From an uncultured Oscillospiraceae bacterium (lineage in GTDB: Bacteria > Bacillota > Clostridia > Oscillospirales > Oscillospiraceae): a stretch of DNA of 13,597 nucleotides. The notes under the pieces were generated by a model. The model ran no database searches and had not been told where the DNA came from. It saw nothing but the letters and a program-made list of their open reading frames with translations. A program made the position numbers and the translations under genes. Below are positions 1 to 8,000 of this stretch, one piece after another. Every line of letters begins with the position of its first letter. Positions within the stretch are counted from its first letter, which is position 1. The DNA is taken from positions 1 through 13,597 of the forward strand of contig CAQCFX010000044.1 in assembly GCA_948766235.1 (NCBI GenBank), read 5' to 3'.

Positions 1-575
1 GCGGCCTGGGCGGCCTCGGTCTTCTGCTGGGAGCTGGCGGCGAACTCGTCCAGCTCCTCCCGGGTGATGCCCCAGATGTCGCAGATGTTCTCGGCGGTGG
101 TGCCCATGTGGTAGTTGTTATAGGCGTCCCACAGACCGTCGTTCACCATGGTGTCCACCATCTTGGTGTTGCCCATGCGGGCGCCCATGCGGGCGGAGGG
201 GACGGAGTAGGGGGCCATGGTCATGTTCTCGGTGCCGCCGCAGACAATCACGTCCGCGTCCCCGGCCAGGATGGCCCGGGCGGCCTCGATGACGGACTTC
301 ATGCCGGAGCCGCACACCATGCCCACGGTGTAGGCGGGGACGGAGTAGGGCAGGCCGGCCTTCACGCCCACCTGGCGGGCGGGGTTCTGGCCCTGACCGG
401 CGGTGAGGATGCAGCCGAACATCAGTTCATCCACCTGCTCGGGCTTCAGGCCGGCGCGCTCCAGCGCGGCCTTGACCACCACGGCGCCCAGGTCGGACGC
501 GGGGATATTGGCCAGAGAGCCCTGGAAAGAGCCAACCGCCGTGCGGCAGCAGCTGACAACGTATAAATCTTTCAT
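1..575 (-). CDS. thlA: Acetyl-CoA C-acetyltransferase (thiolase), N-terminal part, truncated by window edge
   Basis: Thiolases of this family condense two acetyl-CoA to acetoacetyl-CoA in the cytoplasm, the first step of clostridial butyrate synthesis, or run the reverse cleavage. The minus-strand frame is open from ATG at 575 to the window edge, giving about 191 residues, roughly half of a usual 390-residue thiolase. The start reads MKDLYVVSCCRTAVGSFQGS. The active-site cysteine lies at residue 88 within VCGSGMK, and the downstream family block GGTENMTMAPY is present. The start is supported by GGAGG (585-589) nine bases upstream. The catalytic His and second Cys would lie in the missing C-terminal half. 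A sigma-A promoter sits just upstream (633-661), so this is probably the first gene of a unit continuing off the left edge. The family is certain; biosynthetic rather than degradative use is inferred. Confidence 0.95.
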   Translation of the reverse strand, partial: MKDLYVVSCCRTAVGSFQGSLANIPASDLGAVVVKAALERAGLKPEQVDELMFGCILTAGQGQNPARQVGVKAGLPYSVPAYTVGMVCGSGMKSVIEAARAILAGDADVIVCGGTENMTMAPYSVPSARMGARMGNTKMVDTMVNDGLWDAYNNYHMGTTAENICDIWGITREELDEFAASSQQKTEAAQA

Positions 576-632
576 GAACAATGACCTCCAATAACTTAGA
601 TGTGAATTTGCGCGGAATGAACAACCATAAAA

Positions 633-661
633 ATTATATACTTGATTGTCCAGAAAATCAA
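633..661 (-). promoter_or_regulatory. Sigma-A promoter of the thiolase gene
   Basis: On the minus strand the -35 box TTGATT (656-661) is followed by a 17-base spacer and a perfect -10 box TATAAT (633-638). Transcription should start near 626, giving a leader of about 50 nt before the thiolase ATG at 575. The surrounding AT-rich sequence contrasts with the GC-rich genes on either side. Confidence 0.8.
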
Positions 662-769
662 CAGGGGAACCCCATTTTTTTGGGGAAGAACACAACAATT
701 TTTGTATGAGGGGCGTTACGGTCCCATAATGCAGAAGGTATCGAAAGGAGACCGAAACGGCTCAGCGTT

Positions 770-797
770 CGCGCTGCTCACGACGGCTCCGCGCTTC
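770..797 (-). repeat. Fragment of dispersed repeat at the 3' end of the ATPase gene (copy C)
   Basis: Read on the minus strand, these 28 bases match the left block of the repeats at 10182-10308 and 12631-12755 with one mismatch to each. The match begins inside the ATPase coding region, covers its last codons (the SAEPS end) and stop, and stops in the spacer after GCAGCGCG. The remainder of the repeat (central hairpin and right block) is not present here, so this is a truncated copy. Confidence 0.75.
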
Positions 798-3408
798 GCC
801 GTACGGCTTTCTCTATTTCGCACACCACCAGCGGCGTGAGGGACAGGGCCAGCACCACCAGCCACTCCACGCCGTTCAGGGCGCACACCTGGAACACGCC
901 CATCAGCGGCGGGGCCAGGAGCACGCACAGCTGGAGGGCCATGCCCACCAAAAACGCCTTGTTCATGGCCGGGTTGGACAAAAGCCCGATGCGGGCGATG
1001 GACTGCTTTTCGCTGCGCACGTCAAAGGCGTGGAACAGCTGGCAGAAGGTGAGGGTGGCGAAGGCCATGGTGTTGGCGGTGGCGTCGGCCAGGGAGGGGT
1101 CGCTGAGCACGTATTCCCCCAGCCAGTAGGCCGCCAGGGTGAGCAGGCCCACCATGACCCCCTGCCACGCCAGGCGGAGGGAAAAGCTCTTGTTGAACAG
1201 CGGCTCGCCGGCGGCCCGGGGCCGCTCCTCCATCACCGAGGGCTCCACCGGCTCCATGCCCAGGGCCAGGGCGGGCAGAGAGTCGGTGACCAGGTTCAGC
1301 CACAGCAGCTGCACCGCCACCAGGGGGGGCTGGTGGAAGTTAAAGAGGGTGGCCAGAAACAGGGTGACAATCTCGCCGATGTTGCAGGAGAGCAGGTAGT
1401 GAATGGCCTTTTTGATGTTGGAGTAGATGCCACGGCCCTGCTCCACCGCCTTGACGATGGTGGCGAAGTTGTCGTCGGTGAGAATCATGTCCGCCGCGCC
1501 CTTGGCCACGTCGGTGCCGGTGATGCCCATGGCGCAGCCGATGTCCGCCACCTTCAGGGCGGGGGCGTCGTTCACTCCGTCCCCGGTCATGGCCACCACC
1601 ATGCCCTTTTTCTGCCACGCCTTCACAATGCGCATTTTGTGCTCCGGGGACACCCGGGCGTAGACGGCGAATTTGTCCACGTCCTGCTCCAGCAGCTCCT
1701 GGGGCATGAAGTCCAAATCCTCCCCGGTGATGGCCAGGTCGCCGGGGCGGAAGATGTCCAGCTCCCTGGCGATGGCCACGGCGGTGAGCTTGTGGTCGCC
1801 GGTAATCATCACCGGGCGGATGCCCGCGGCGTAGCACTGCTCCACCGCGTCCTTCACCTCCAGGCGGGGCGGGTCAATCATGCCGGCCAGGCCCACAAAG
1901 GTGAGGCCGGTCTCCAGCTCCCGGCTGTCGGGGGTTCCGGCGGGCAGGGCGTCAATGTCCTTATAGCCGCAGGCCAGCACCCGCAGGGCCTGCTCGGCCA
2001 TGGCGGCGTTGGCCGCCTCCACGTCCCGGGCCAGGGCGGCGGTGAGCGGGACGGCGGAACCGGCCAGAATGTGGGTGCACCGGGACAGCAGCACGTCGGG
2101 GGCGCCCTTCACCATTACCCGGAAGCGGCCGGGGCGGTCGGGCAGGGGGTGGACGGTGCTCATCAGCTTGCGCTCGGAGTCAAAGGGCAGCTCGGCGGCA
2201 CGGGGCAGCTCCCGCTCCAGGGCGTTTTTGTCCAGGCCGTCGGCCAGGGCCGCGTCCACCAAAGCGGTCTCGGTGGGGTCGCCGGCGGTTTTGCCGTCCA
2301 GGGAGAGCACCGTGTCGTTGCACAGTGCGCAGATGGTCAGCGCCTCCCGGCGGTGCCGGTCCCCCGCGGTCCACACCTGCTTCACCGTCATGCGGTTCTG
2401 GGTGAGGGTGCCGGTTTTGTCCGAGCAGATAACCCCGGCGCAGCCCAGGGTCTCCACCGCGGGGAGCTTTTTCACAATGGCGTTGTGGCGCACCATGCGC
2501 TGCACCCCTAAAGCCAGCACGATGGTGACGATGGCGGGCAGGCCCTCGGGGATGGCGGCCACCGCCAGGGACACCGCGGCCATGAGCATCTCCAAAATGG
2601 GCCGGTGGTAGAGCATCCCCACCCCGAACATCACCGCGCACACCGCCAGGCACACGAAGGACAGGGTTTTGGAAATCTCGGTCATTTTCCGTTGGAGGGG
2701 GGTGGAGGCGTCCCCCTCCCCCATGAGCATCCCGGCGATGCGGCCCACCTCGGTGTCCATGCCGGTGGCGGTGACGGCGCACACCGCCCTGCCGTTGGTG
2801 ATAACCGTGGACGAGATGACCATGTTGGTCCGGTCGCCCAGCACCGTTTCCGCCGGGAGGACGTTTGCGGCCTGCTTGGTGACGGGGACGGACTCGCCGG
2901 TCATGGCGGATTCGTCCGCTTTCAAATTGGCGCACTCCAGAATGCGGGCGTCGGCGGGGACCAGGTCCCCCGCCTCCAGCACGATGATGTCGCCGGGGAC
3001 CAGCGCGTCGGTGTCCAGGCGGATCTGCTGTCCGTCCCGGATGACCTTGGCCAGGGGGGCGGACATTTTTTGCAGGGCCTCCAGCGCCTTTTCCGCGCTG
3101 TTCTCCTGAGAGATGGAGATGCAGGCGTTGACCACCACAATCACCAGAATGATGACGGCCTCCACCCAGTCCTCCCCGCCGGAGGACACCAGGGACAGGG
3201 CCGCCGCCAGAAGCAGCACGATAATCATGGGGTCCTTCATCTGGTTGAGGAAGCGGGTCCACAGCGGCTCCTTTTTGGCCCCGGACAGCTTGTTGGGGCC
3301 GTGCTTTTCCAGGCGCTCCTGGGCCTGACGGGCGGACAGGCCGGCGCTCTGGGTGACGCCCAGCTCGGACAGCGTCTGGCCGGGGGTTTTGGCATACCAT
3401 TGGCTCAT
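778..3408 (-). CDS. P-type cation-exporting ATPase (P2, PMCA/SERCA-like; likely Mn2+ and/or Ca2+ efflux)
   Basis: This 876-residue protein is a full-length P2-type ATPase that would pump divalent cations out of the cytoplasm. Visible motifs are an N-terminal cation-ATPase region, the actuator motif TGES (170-173), M4 PEGLP (from 287), the phosphorylation site DKTGTLT with D330, the nucleotide-binding KGAPD motif, TGDGVND (608-614), M5 NIGE (N676, E679) and M6 NLVTD (N705, T708, D709). The M4, M5 and M6 residues correspond to the Ca2+ ligands of SERCA, so both cation sites look intact. ATG 3408 follows AGGAG ten bases upstream. A yybP-ykoY riboswitch and terminator precede it, which in lactococci (YoaB) and pneumococci (MgtA) control Mn2+-exporting relatives. 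I infer Mn2+ export, with Ca2+ as an alternative or additional substrate. The last codons and stop come from a dispersed repeat. Confidence 0.96.
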   Translation of the reverse strand: MSQWYAKTPGQTLSELGVTQSAGLSARQAQERLEKHGPNKLSGAKKEPLWTRFLNQMKDPMIIVLLLAAALSLVSSGGEDWVEAVIILVIVVVNACISISQENSAEKALEALQKMSAPLAKVIRDGQQIRLDTDALVPGDIIVLEAGDLVPADARILECANLKADESAMTGESVPVTKQAANVLPAETVLGDRTNMVISSTVITNGRAVCAVTATGMDTEVGRIAGMLMGEGDASTPLQRKMTEISKTLSFVCLAVCAVMFGVGMLYHRPILEMLMAAVSLAVAAIPEGLPAIVTIVLALGVQRMVRHNAIVKKLPAVETLGCAGVICSDKTGTLTQNRMTVKQVWTAGDRHRREALTICALCNDTVLSLDGKTAGDPTETALVDAALADGLDKNALERELPRAAELPFDSERKLMSTVHPLPDRPGRFRVMVKGAPDVLLSRCTHILAGSAVPLTAALARDVEAANAAMAEQALRVLACGYKDIDALPAGTPDSRELETGLTFVGLAGMIDPPRLEVKDAVEQCYAAGIRPVMITGDHKLTAVAIARELDIFRPGDLAITGEDLDFMPQELLEQDVDKFAVYARVSPEHKMRIVKAWQKKGMVVAMTGDGVNDAPALKVADIGCAMGITGTDVAKGAADMILTDDNFATIVKAVEQGRGIYSNIKKAIHYLLSCNIGEIVTLFLATLFNFHQPPLVAVQLLWLNLVTDSLPALALGMEPVEPSVMEERPRAAGEPLFNKSFSLRLAWQGVMVGLLTLAAYWLGEYVLSDPSLADATANTMAFATLTFCQLFHAFDVRSEKQSIARIGLLSNPAMNKAFLVGMALQLCVLLAPPLMGVFQVCALNGVEWLVVLALSLTPLVVCEIEKAVRRSAEPS

Positions 3409-3485
3409 GTACGCAACACTCCTTTTTCTTTCATTCTAAACTATACCAATCCCAGGGGTCGAATGATAGGGAAGGGGGACAAGCA

Positions 3486-3534
3486 GAAAAGAAAAAAGAC
3501 CTATCCACAGCCTTTCGGGCTGTGGATAGGTCTT
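3486..3534 (-). terminator. Intrinsic terminator, expression platform of the riboswitch
   Basis: A perfect 17-bp stem (3496-3512 with 3518-3534) with a 5-nt loop is followed on the minus strand by a T-rich run (from TCTTTTTTCTTTTC). It lies about 80 bases before the ATPase ATG and about 90 bases after the predicted transcription start. It therefore acts in the leader, not at the end of a gene. Bases 3525-3530 of its ascending arm are the 3' strand of aptamer helix P1, so aptamer and terminator are mutually exclusive. Confidence 0.93.
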
Positions 3535-3626
3535 ATCGTTTCAAACGGAGCCAGACGGGTGAAGCCCGCCTTGCTGTTGACGTCCGTCACGGGGCAAAGC
3601 CACCCCGCCGATTACTCCCCTATCGC
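3525..3626 (-). promoter_or_regulatory. yybP-ykoY family (manganese) riboswitch aptamer
   Basis: The minus-strand leader of the ATPase gene carries the hallmarks of the yybP-ykoY aptamer: GATAGGGGAGTA at the 5' side (family AGGGGAGUAG), an internal ACGTCAACA segment, a GC-rich hairpin closing with GGCGGG and CCCGTC, and AAGACCTATC at the 3' side (family AAGACCUUU). P1 forms between GATAGG (3619-3624) and CCTATC (3525-3530). The same 3' strand is also the ascending arm of the terminator. The family binds Mn2+ and in Firmicutes usually switches on by antitermination, so high Mn2+ should allow ATPase expression. The family's usual G after GGGGAGUA is A here. Recognition is by eye. Confidence 0.9.
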
Positions 3627-3633
3627 AAGGAAA

Positions 3634-3662
3634 ATCATAGCAGAAAAGGGAGAGTATGTCAA
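3634..3662 (-). promoter_or_regulatory. Sigma-A promoter of the riboswitch-ATPase transcript
   Basis: Minus-strand TTGACA (3657-3662), a 17-base spacer and TATGAT (3634-3639) form a near-consensus promoter. The expected start, near 3626-3628, falls at the first bases of aptamer helix P1, so the transcript begins with the riboswitch itself. Confidence 0.9.
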
Positions 3663-3726
3663 GGGGGAAAGCGACCCGGCGATGCGCCCAATCCGAGCGT
3701 GACAACGTCAAAACGGGAGAACAGCG

Positions 3727-3818
3727 GCCCAGGGAAGCCCTCCCCCTCGCTTGGAGGCAGTCATAGGCTACGGGGCGCGCGGATGACTGCCTCAGCTCGG
3801 GAGAGGGCTCCCCTGGGC
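3727..3818 (-). repeat. Large hairpin with 18-nt conserved loop, copy 1
   Basis: Arms 3727-3764 and 3783-3818 are almost complementary over about 36 bp and enclose an 18-base loop (3765-3782, minus-strand CCGCGCGCCCCGTAGCCT). The two imperfect positions near the base of the stem become G-U pairs only if the minus strand is the RNA, matching the orientation of the foldase gene that ends 28 bp upstream. No T-run follows, so it is not a standard terminator. The loop is 15/18 identical to that of the hairpin at 8544-8637, although the stems are unrelated. Nearby on the plus strand, GGGAAGCGCGGAGC (around 3826-3839) resembles part of the other dispersed repeat. Confidence 0.75.
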
Positions 3819-3845
3819 GTCTCACGGGAAGCGCGGAGCACCCGC

Positions 3846-5021
3846 TCAATCCCCTGCGGGCTGCTCACTCTCCGTGGGCTGGGCCTGGTTCATCACCGCG
3901 TTTTGATAGGCAGCGTAGCGCTCATAGAAGCTGGGCACGTCCAGCGCGTCCAGCTCGGGGGCGCGGGTGAGCTGGGCGGACTCCAGCAGGCCGGAGAGCT
4001 GCTGGTCCAGGGCGTGCTCCCGGAAGGCGTCGTCATAGCTGTGGATGTCCTCCACCTCGCCGCGAAGGATGATGTGGTAGCCGTAGGTGGACTCCACAAG
4101 GCCGGAAATCTCCCCGGGCTTCAGGGCGAAGGCGGCGGCCTCAAACTCGGGAACCATCTCCCCGGGGGTGGCGGTGTAGCCGTCGGGGGCGGCCAGGGCG
4201 CCGTCGCTGTTGCGGCCGTCCTCGCTGAGCGCGTTCATCAGCTCGTCGAACTTGGCGCTCAGGTCATCGGCGGCCTGGAGCTGGGCCAGGGTGTCCTCCG
4301 CCTGCTTCTTTTTCTCGGCAATCTCCTCGTCGGAGAGGGGCTGGCGGTTGTCGTCCACCGTTTTGAACAGGATGTGCTTCACCTGGTAGACGTAGTCGCC
4401 CAGCATTTCGTCGGTGACGGTGGGCACCGACGCGGCCAGCACATTTTCATAGTAGGCGTTGGTGGTGAAGATGTATTCCATGGCGTCGTCGCTCAGGCCG
4501 TAGGCGGTCTTCAGCAGGTCGTACTGCTCCTGGCCCTGGGCCATCATGGCGTCCCGGGCCTGCTGGACCTGGGCGTCGGTGGGCAGGCAGCCCAGCTCCG
4601 CCGCCCGCTGGCGCAGAAGAATGTTATAGGCGCACAGGCTCACCGCGTCGTCCCGCAGGATGTCGGCGTAATCGGTGAGGGTCAGGCCGAACATCCCATA
4701 CTGGGACAGGAAGTTGTTGCAGCTCATGGCCAGCCAGTACAGGGTCAAGTCCGCGCTGATGCCCGTGCCGTTGACCGTGAGCAGCTCGTCCGCCCCGGAC
4801 AGGCCGGCGGAGAAGGCCAGCGCGTCCTGGCTCAAATCCACCTCCACGGAGGGCGCGGCGCTGGGGTCGGCGGAGGGCTGGGCGGAGGGGTCGCCGTTGG
4901 TGGTCTGGGCGGTGGCGGAGGGGTCGGGGGAGGCATCGGCGTCCCCGCCGCCGCAGGCGCACAGGGACAGGATGAGGGCAAGGGACAGGCACAGGGCCAG
5001 AGGTCGTTTCCAGTTTTTCAT
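3846..5021 (-). CDS. Parvulin-type peptidyl-prolyl isomerase lipoprotein (PrsA/SurA-like foldase)
   Basis: A predicted membrane-anchored folding catalyst acting outside the cytoplasmic membrane on secreted proteins. From ATG 5021 it has 391 residues. There is a basic N-end (MKNWKRP), a hydrophobic stretch, then a lipobox ending LCAC with the lipidated Cys at residue 23. A Ser/Pro/Ala/Asp-rich linker runs to about residue 60, followed by a helical SurA/PrsA-like region. The rotamase domain runs from about 213 (VKHIL, His216) to about 318 (GYHIIL, His316). ATG 5021 is preferred over the in-frame TTG at 5033 because GGAG lies six bases upstream of the ATG. At 391 residues it is longer than typical PrsA (about 290). 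It lies just downstream of mfd but has its own -10 element. A large hairpin follows the stop. Confidence 0.92.
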   Translation of the reverse strand: MKNWKRPLALCLSLALILSLCACGGGDADASPDPSATAQTTNGDPSAQPSADPSAAPSVEVDLSQDALAFSAGLSGADELLTVNGTGISADLTLYWLAMSCNNFLSQYGMFGLTLTDYADILRDDAVSLCAYNILLRQRAAELGCLPTDAQVQQARDAMMAQGQEQYDLLKTAYGLSDDAMEYIFTTNAYYENVLAASVPTVTDEMLGDYVYQVKHILFKTVDDNRQPLSDEEIAEKKKQAEDTLAQLQAADDLSAKFDELMNALSEDGRNSDGALAAPDGYTATPGEMVPEFEAAAFALKPGEISGLVESTYGYHIILRGEVEDIHSYDDAFREHALDQQLSGLLESAQLTRAPELDALDVPSFYERYAAYQNAVMNQAQPTESEQPAGD

Positions 5022-5069
5022 TTCATTCTCCAATCCAGGAAAGTAGATTTGTCAGGGAAAGCCATGGGT

Positions 5070-5098
5070 ATTATACAGCAAAGAGCAGGGAAATGCAA
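5070..5098 (-). promoter_or_regulatory. Candidate promoter of the foldase gene
   Basis: The minus strand has a perfect TATAAT (5070-5075). At 17-base spacing the -35 position holds only TTGCAT (5093-5098), which is weak. The 78-bp gap between mfd and the foldase gene has no terminator, so read-through from mfd is also likely. Confidence 0.55.
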
Positions 5099-5099
5099 A

Positions 5100-8000
5100 T
5101 TAAGGTTGCGGAGAAGCCGGGAGCAGCGCGGCGTACTTCTCCACCGCCTGGGCGGCCATGCGCAGCGGGTCCTCCCCCTTTTTCAGCTTGAGGGCGAGGG
5201 CGGGCTTGTCGCCGGGGGAGAACAGCATCCGGCCGGAGTACTGCCCGGCCAGGGCGGCCACGGCCTCCAGGTCGAATTTCTCCAGGGCAAAGGACAGTGC
5301 GCCGGATTTCTGGGTGATTTCCGTGATGGAGCAGGCCGCCGCCTGCCCCCGGAGCAGAGCCACCGAGATCAGGTTGTTCACCTGCCGGGGCGGGTCGCCA
5401 AAGCGGTCAATGAGCTCGTCGGTCATGTCGTCCGCGTCCTCCTGGGCGCGGATGCGGGCGATGCGGCGGTACAAATCCATGCGCTGCTCCGGGGAGGGGA
5501 CGTATTTGTCCGGGATGGAGGCGGCCACGGTGAGGTCCACCGCGCACTCGCTCAGGCGCTGGGGCTTTTCCCCCTTCTCCTCCAGCACCGCCTCCTCCAG
5601 CAGCTTCAGGTACAGGTCGTAGCCCACGCTCATGAGGAAGCCGGACTGCTCCGGCCCCAGCAGGTTGCCCGCGCCCCGGATCTCCAGATCCCGCATGGCA
5701 ATCTTGAAGCCGGAGCCGAACTCGGCGTACTCCCGGATGGCGGACAGCCGCTTGGCGGCAATCTCGGTGAGCACCTTGCCCTGGCGGTAGGTCATATAGG
5801 CGTAGGCCCGCCGGGGGGAGCGGCCCACCCGGCCCCGGATCTGGTGGAGCTGGGCCAGGCCCATTTTGTCCGCGTCCTCGATGATCAGGGTGTTCACGTT
5901 GGCGATGTCGATGCCCGTCTCAATGATGGTGGTGCACACCAGCACGTCCACCTCCCCGTCGGACACCCGGGTCATCACGTCGGAAAGCTCCTCCTGGCTC
6001 ATTTTGCCGTGGCCCACGGCCACCTGCGCCCCCTCGCCCAGCATCTCTTTAATGCGGGCGGCGGTGCGCTCAATGGTGTCCACCCGGTTGTGGAGGTAGT
6101 ACACCTGGCCGCCCCGCTCCAGCTCCCGGCGCATGGCGTCGGCCAGCACAGACCAGTCGTGCTCCAGCACGTAGGTCTGCACCGGCTGGCGGCTGGCGGG
6201 GGGCTCCTCAATGGCGGACATATCCCGGATGCCGCTTAGCGCCATGTTCAGGGTGCGGGGGATGGGGGTGGCGGACAGGGTCAATACGTCCACCTGCTTG
6301 GAAATCTCCTTCAGCCGCTCCTTGTGGGTGACGCCGAAGCGCTGCTCCTCGTCCACCACCAGAAGCCCCAAGTCCTTGAAGCGCACGTCCTTTTGCAGCA
6401 GGCGGTGGGTGCCTATCAGCAGGTCCACCGAGCCGTTCTCCACCCCGGCCAGCGCCTTTTTCATCTGGGCGGGGGTGCGGAAGCGGCTGACCACCTCAAT
6501 TTCCACCGGGTATTTGGCAAAGCGGCCCCGGGCGGTGAGGTAGTGCTGCCGGGCCAGCACGGTGGTGGGCACCAGGATGGCGGCCTGCTTGCCGTCCAGC
6601 ACGCACTTCATCACCGCCCGCAGGGCCACCTCCGTCTTGCCGTAGCCCACGTCGCCGCACAGCAGGCGGTCCATGGGCCGGGGGGTCTCCATATCCCGCT
6701 TGATTTCCCGGATGGAGCGCAGCTGGTCCTCCGTCTCGTCGTAGGGGAAGTCCTCCTCAAACTCCTTCTGCCAGGGGGAGTCGGGGGAGAAGGCGTACCC
6801 CGGCTGGCGCTGGCGCTGGGCGTAGAGCTGGATAAGGCCCTTGGCCAGGTCCTTCACCGCCTTGCGGGTGCGGGTTTTGGCCTTTTCCCACTCCGTCCCC
6901 CCCAGCTTGGACAGCTTTTTCTTTTCCGGGTCGTCCCCGCCGCCGATGTATTTGGAGATGGCGTCCAGCTGGGTGGCGGGGAGGTAGAGGGTGTCCGTCC
7001 CGGCGTAGGCCAGCTTTACATAGTCCTTTTCCACCCCGTCCACCGTCATCTTCACCATGCCCACGAAGCGGCCGATGCCGTGGTGCTCGTGAACCACCAG
7101 GTCCCCGGGGGACAGGTCGGTGAAGGAGTCCACCTTCCGCCGGTCCGCGGCGTGCTTCAGGCGCCGGCCCCGCTTGCGCGGCTCGCTTCCCCCCTCGGTG
7201 AGCACGGCGAAGGGACAGCCCACATAGTCAAACCCAGCCGACAGCCCCCCCACCGCGATGGTGATGCCCCCCGGCTGGGGCAGGTCGTGAAGCTGAAAGT
7301 CCACGGCGGAGCGTATCTTCCGCTCCCGGAGCATGGACTGTAAGTTCAGCGCCCGCTGCTCGCTGCCCACCAGGACGACGGAGGCGGCCCCGGCGTTTTG
7401 CAGCTGGGTCAAATCCGCCGCCGCCGTGTCCAGGCTGGCCCCGAAGGAGGACAGCTGCCGGCCCTGGGCGGTGAGCACCGCCTTGGGGGGCAGGGGGGTG
7501 GAGGAGGTGGTGAAGGAGTCCAAAAAACACAGGGCATGGTCGGACAGCTGGGCCATCAGCTCGTCCATGGCGGCGGAGAACACCGCCCTTTTTCCGTCCA
7601 CGGCCCCGGCTTCGATAAGGGTTTTGATATCCTCGTTCAGCTGCCACAGCCAGTTTCTGCCCCGCTCCGCCACCCGGCTGGACTCGCTGAGGCACACCAC
7701 CGCCTCCGGCGGCAGGTGGTGGGCGGCAGTGGCCAATTTGGAATAGCGCTCCGGGAGGCGGCAGTCGCTCAGCCGCTCCCAGTTTCCGGCATCGTCCCTG
7801 ACGGGCAGAAGCTCGCTCACCGGCAGGAACACCGCTTTGTCCAGCCGGCCCACCCGGCGCTGGGAGGACACGTCGAACAGGCCCATGGAGTCCACGTCCT
7901 GGTCCCAGAACTCCACCCGCACCGGGTTGTCCTGGCCGGGGGAAAATACGTCCAGAATGCCGCCCCGCAGGGCGAACTGGCCCACGCCCTCCACCTGCTG

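Noticed and set aside
664..685. CCCC-A/T-rich-GGGG hairpin as a terminator for the ATPase gene.
   Set aside because: The stem has only four pairs and no T-run outside the loop. It overlaps the upstream edge of the thiolase promoter and could be chance.
3496..3640. Independent small RNA gene with its own promoter and terminator.
   Set aside because: The sequence matches the yybP-ykoY aptamer and leads directly into the ATPase gene, so a riboswitch leader explains it better. A terminated short transcript would be its off-state product.
3522..6239. Very long open frame on the plus strand, opposite the foldase and mfd genes.
   Set aside because: It is antisense to two well-recognised genes, rich in Gly, His, Val and Gln as expected for the complement of GC-rich coding DNA, and has no ribosome site or family motif. 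The same applies to plus-strand 1030-2511 and minus-strand 12222-13493.
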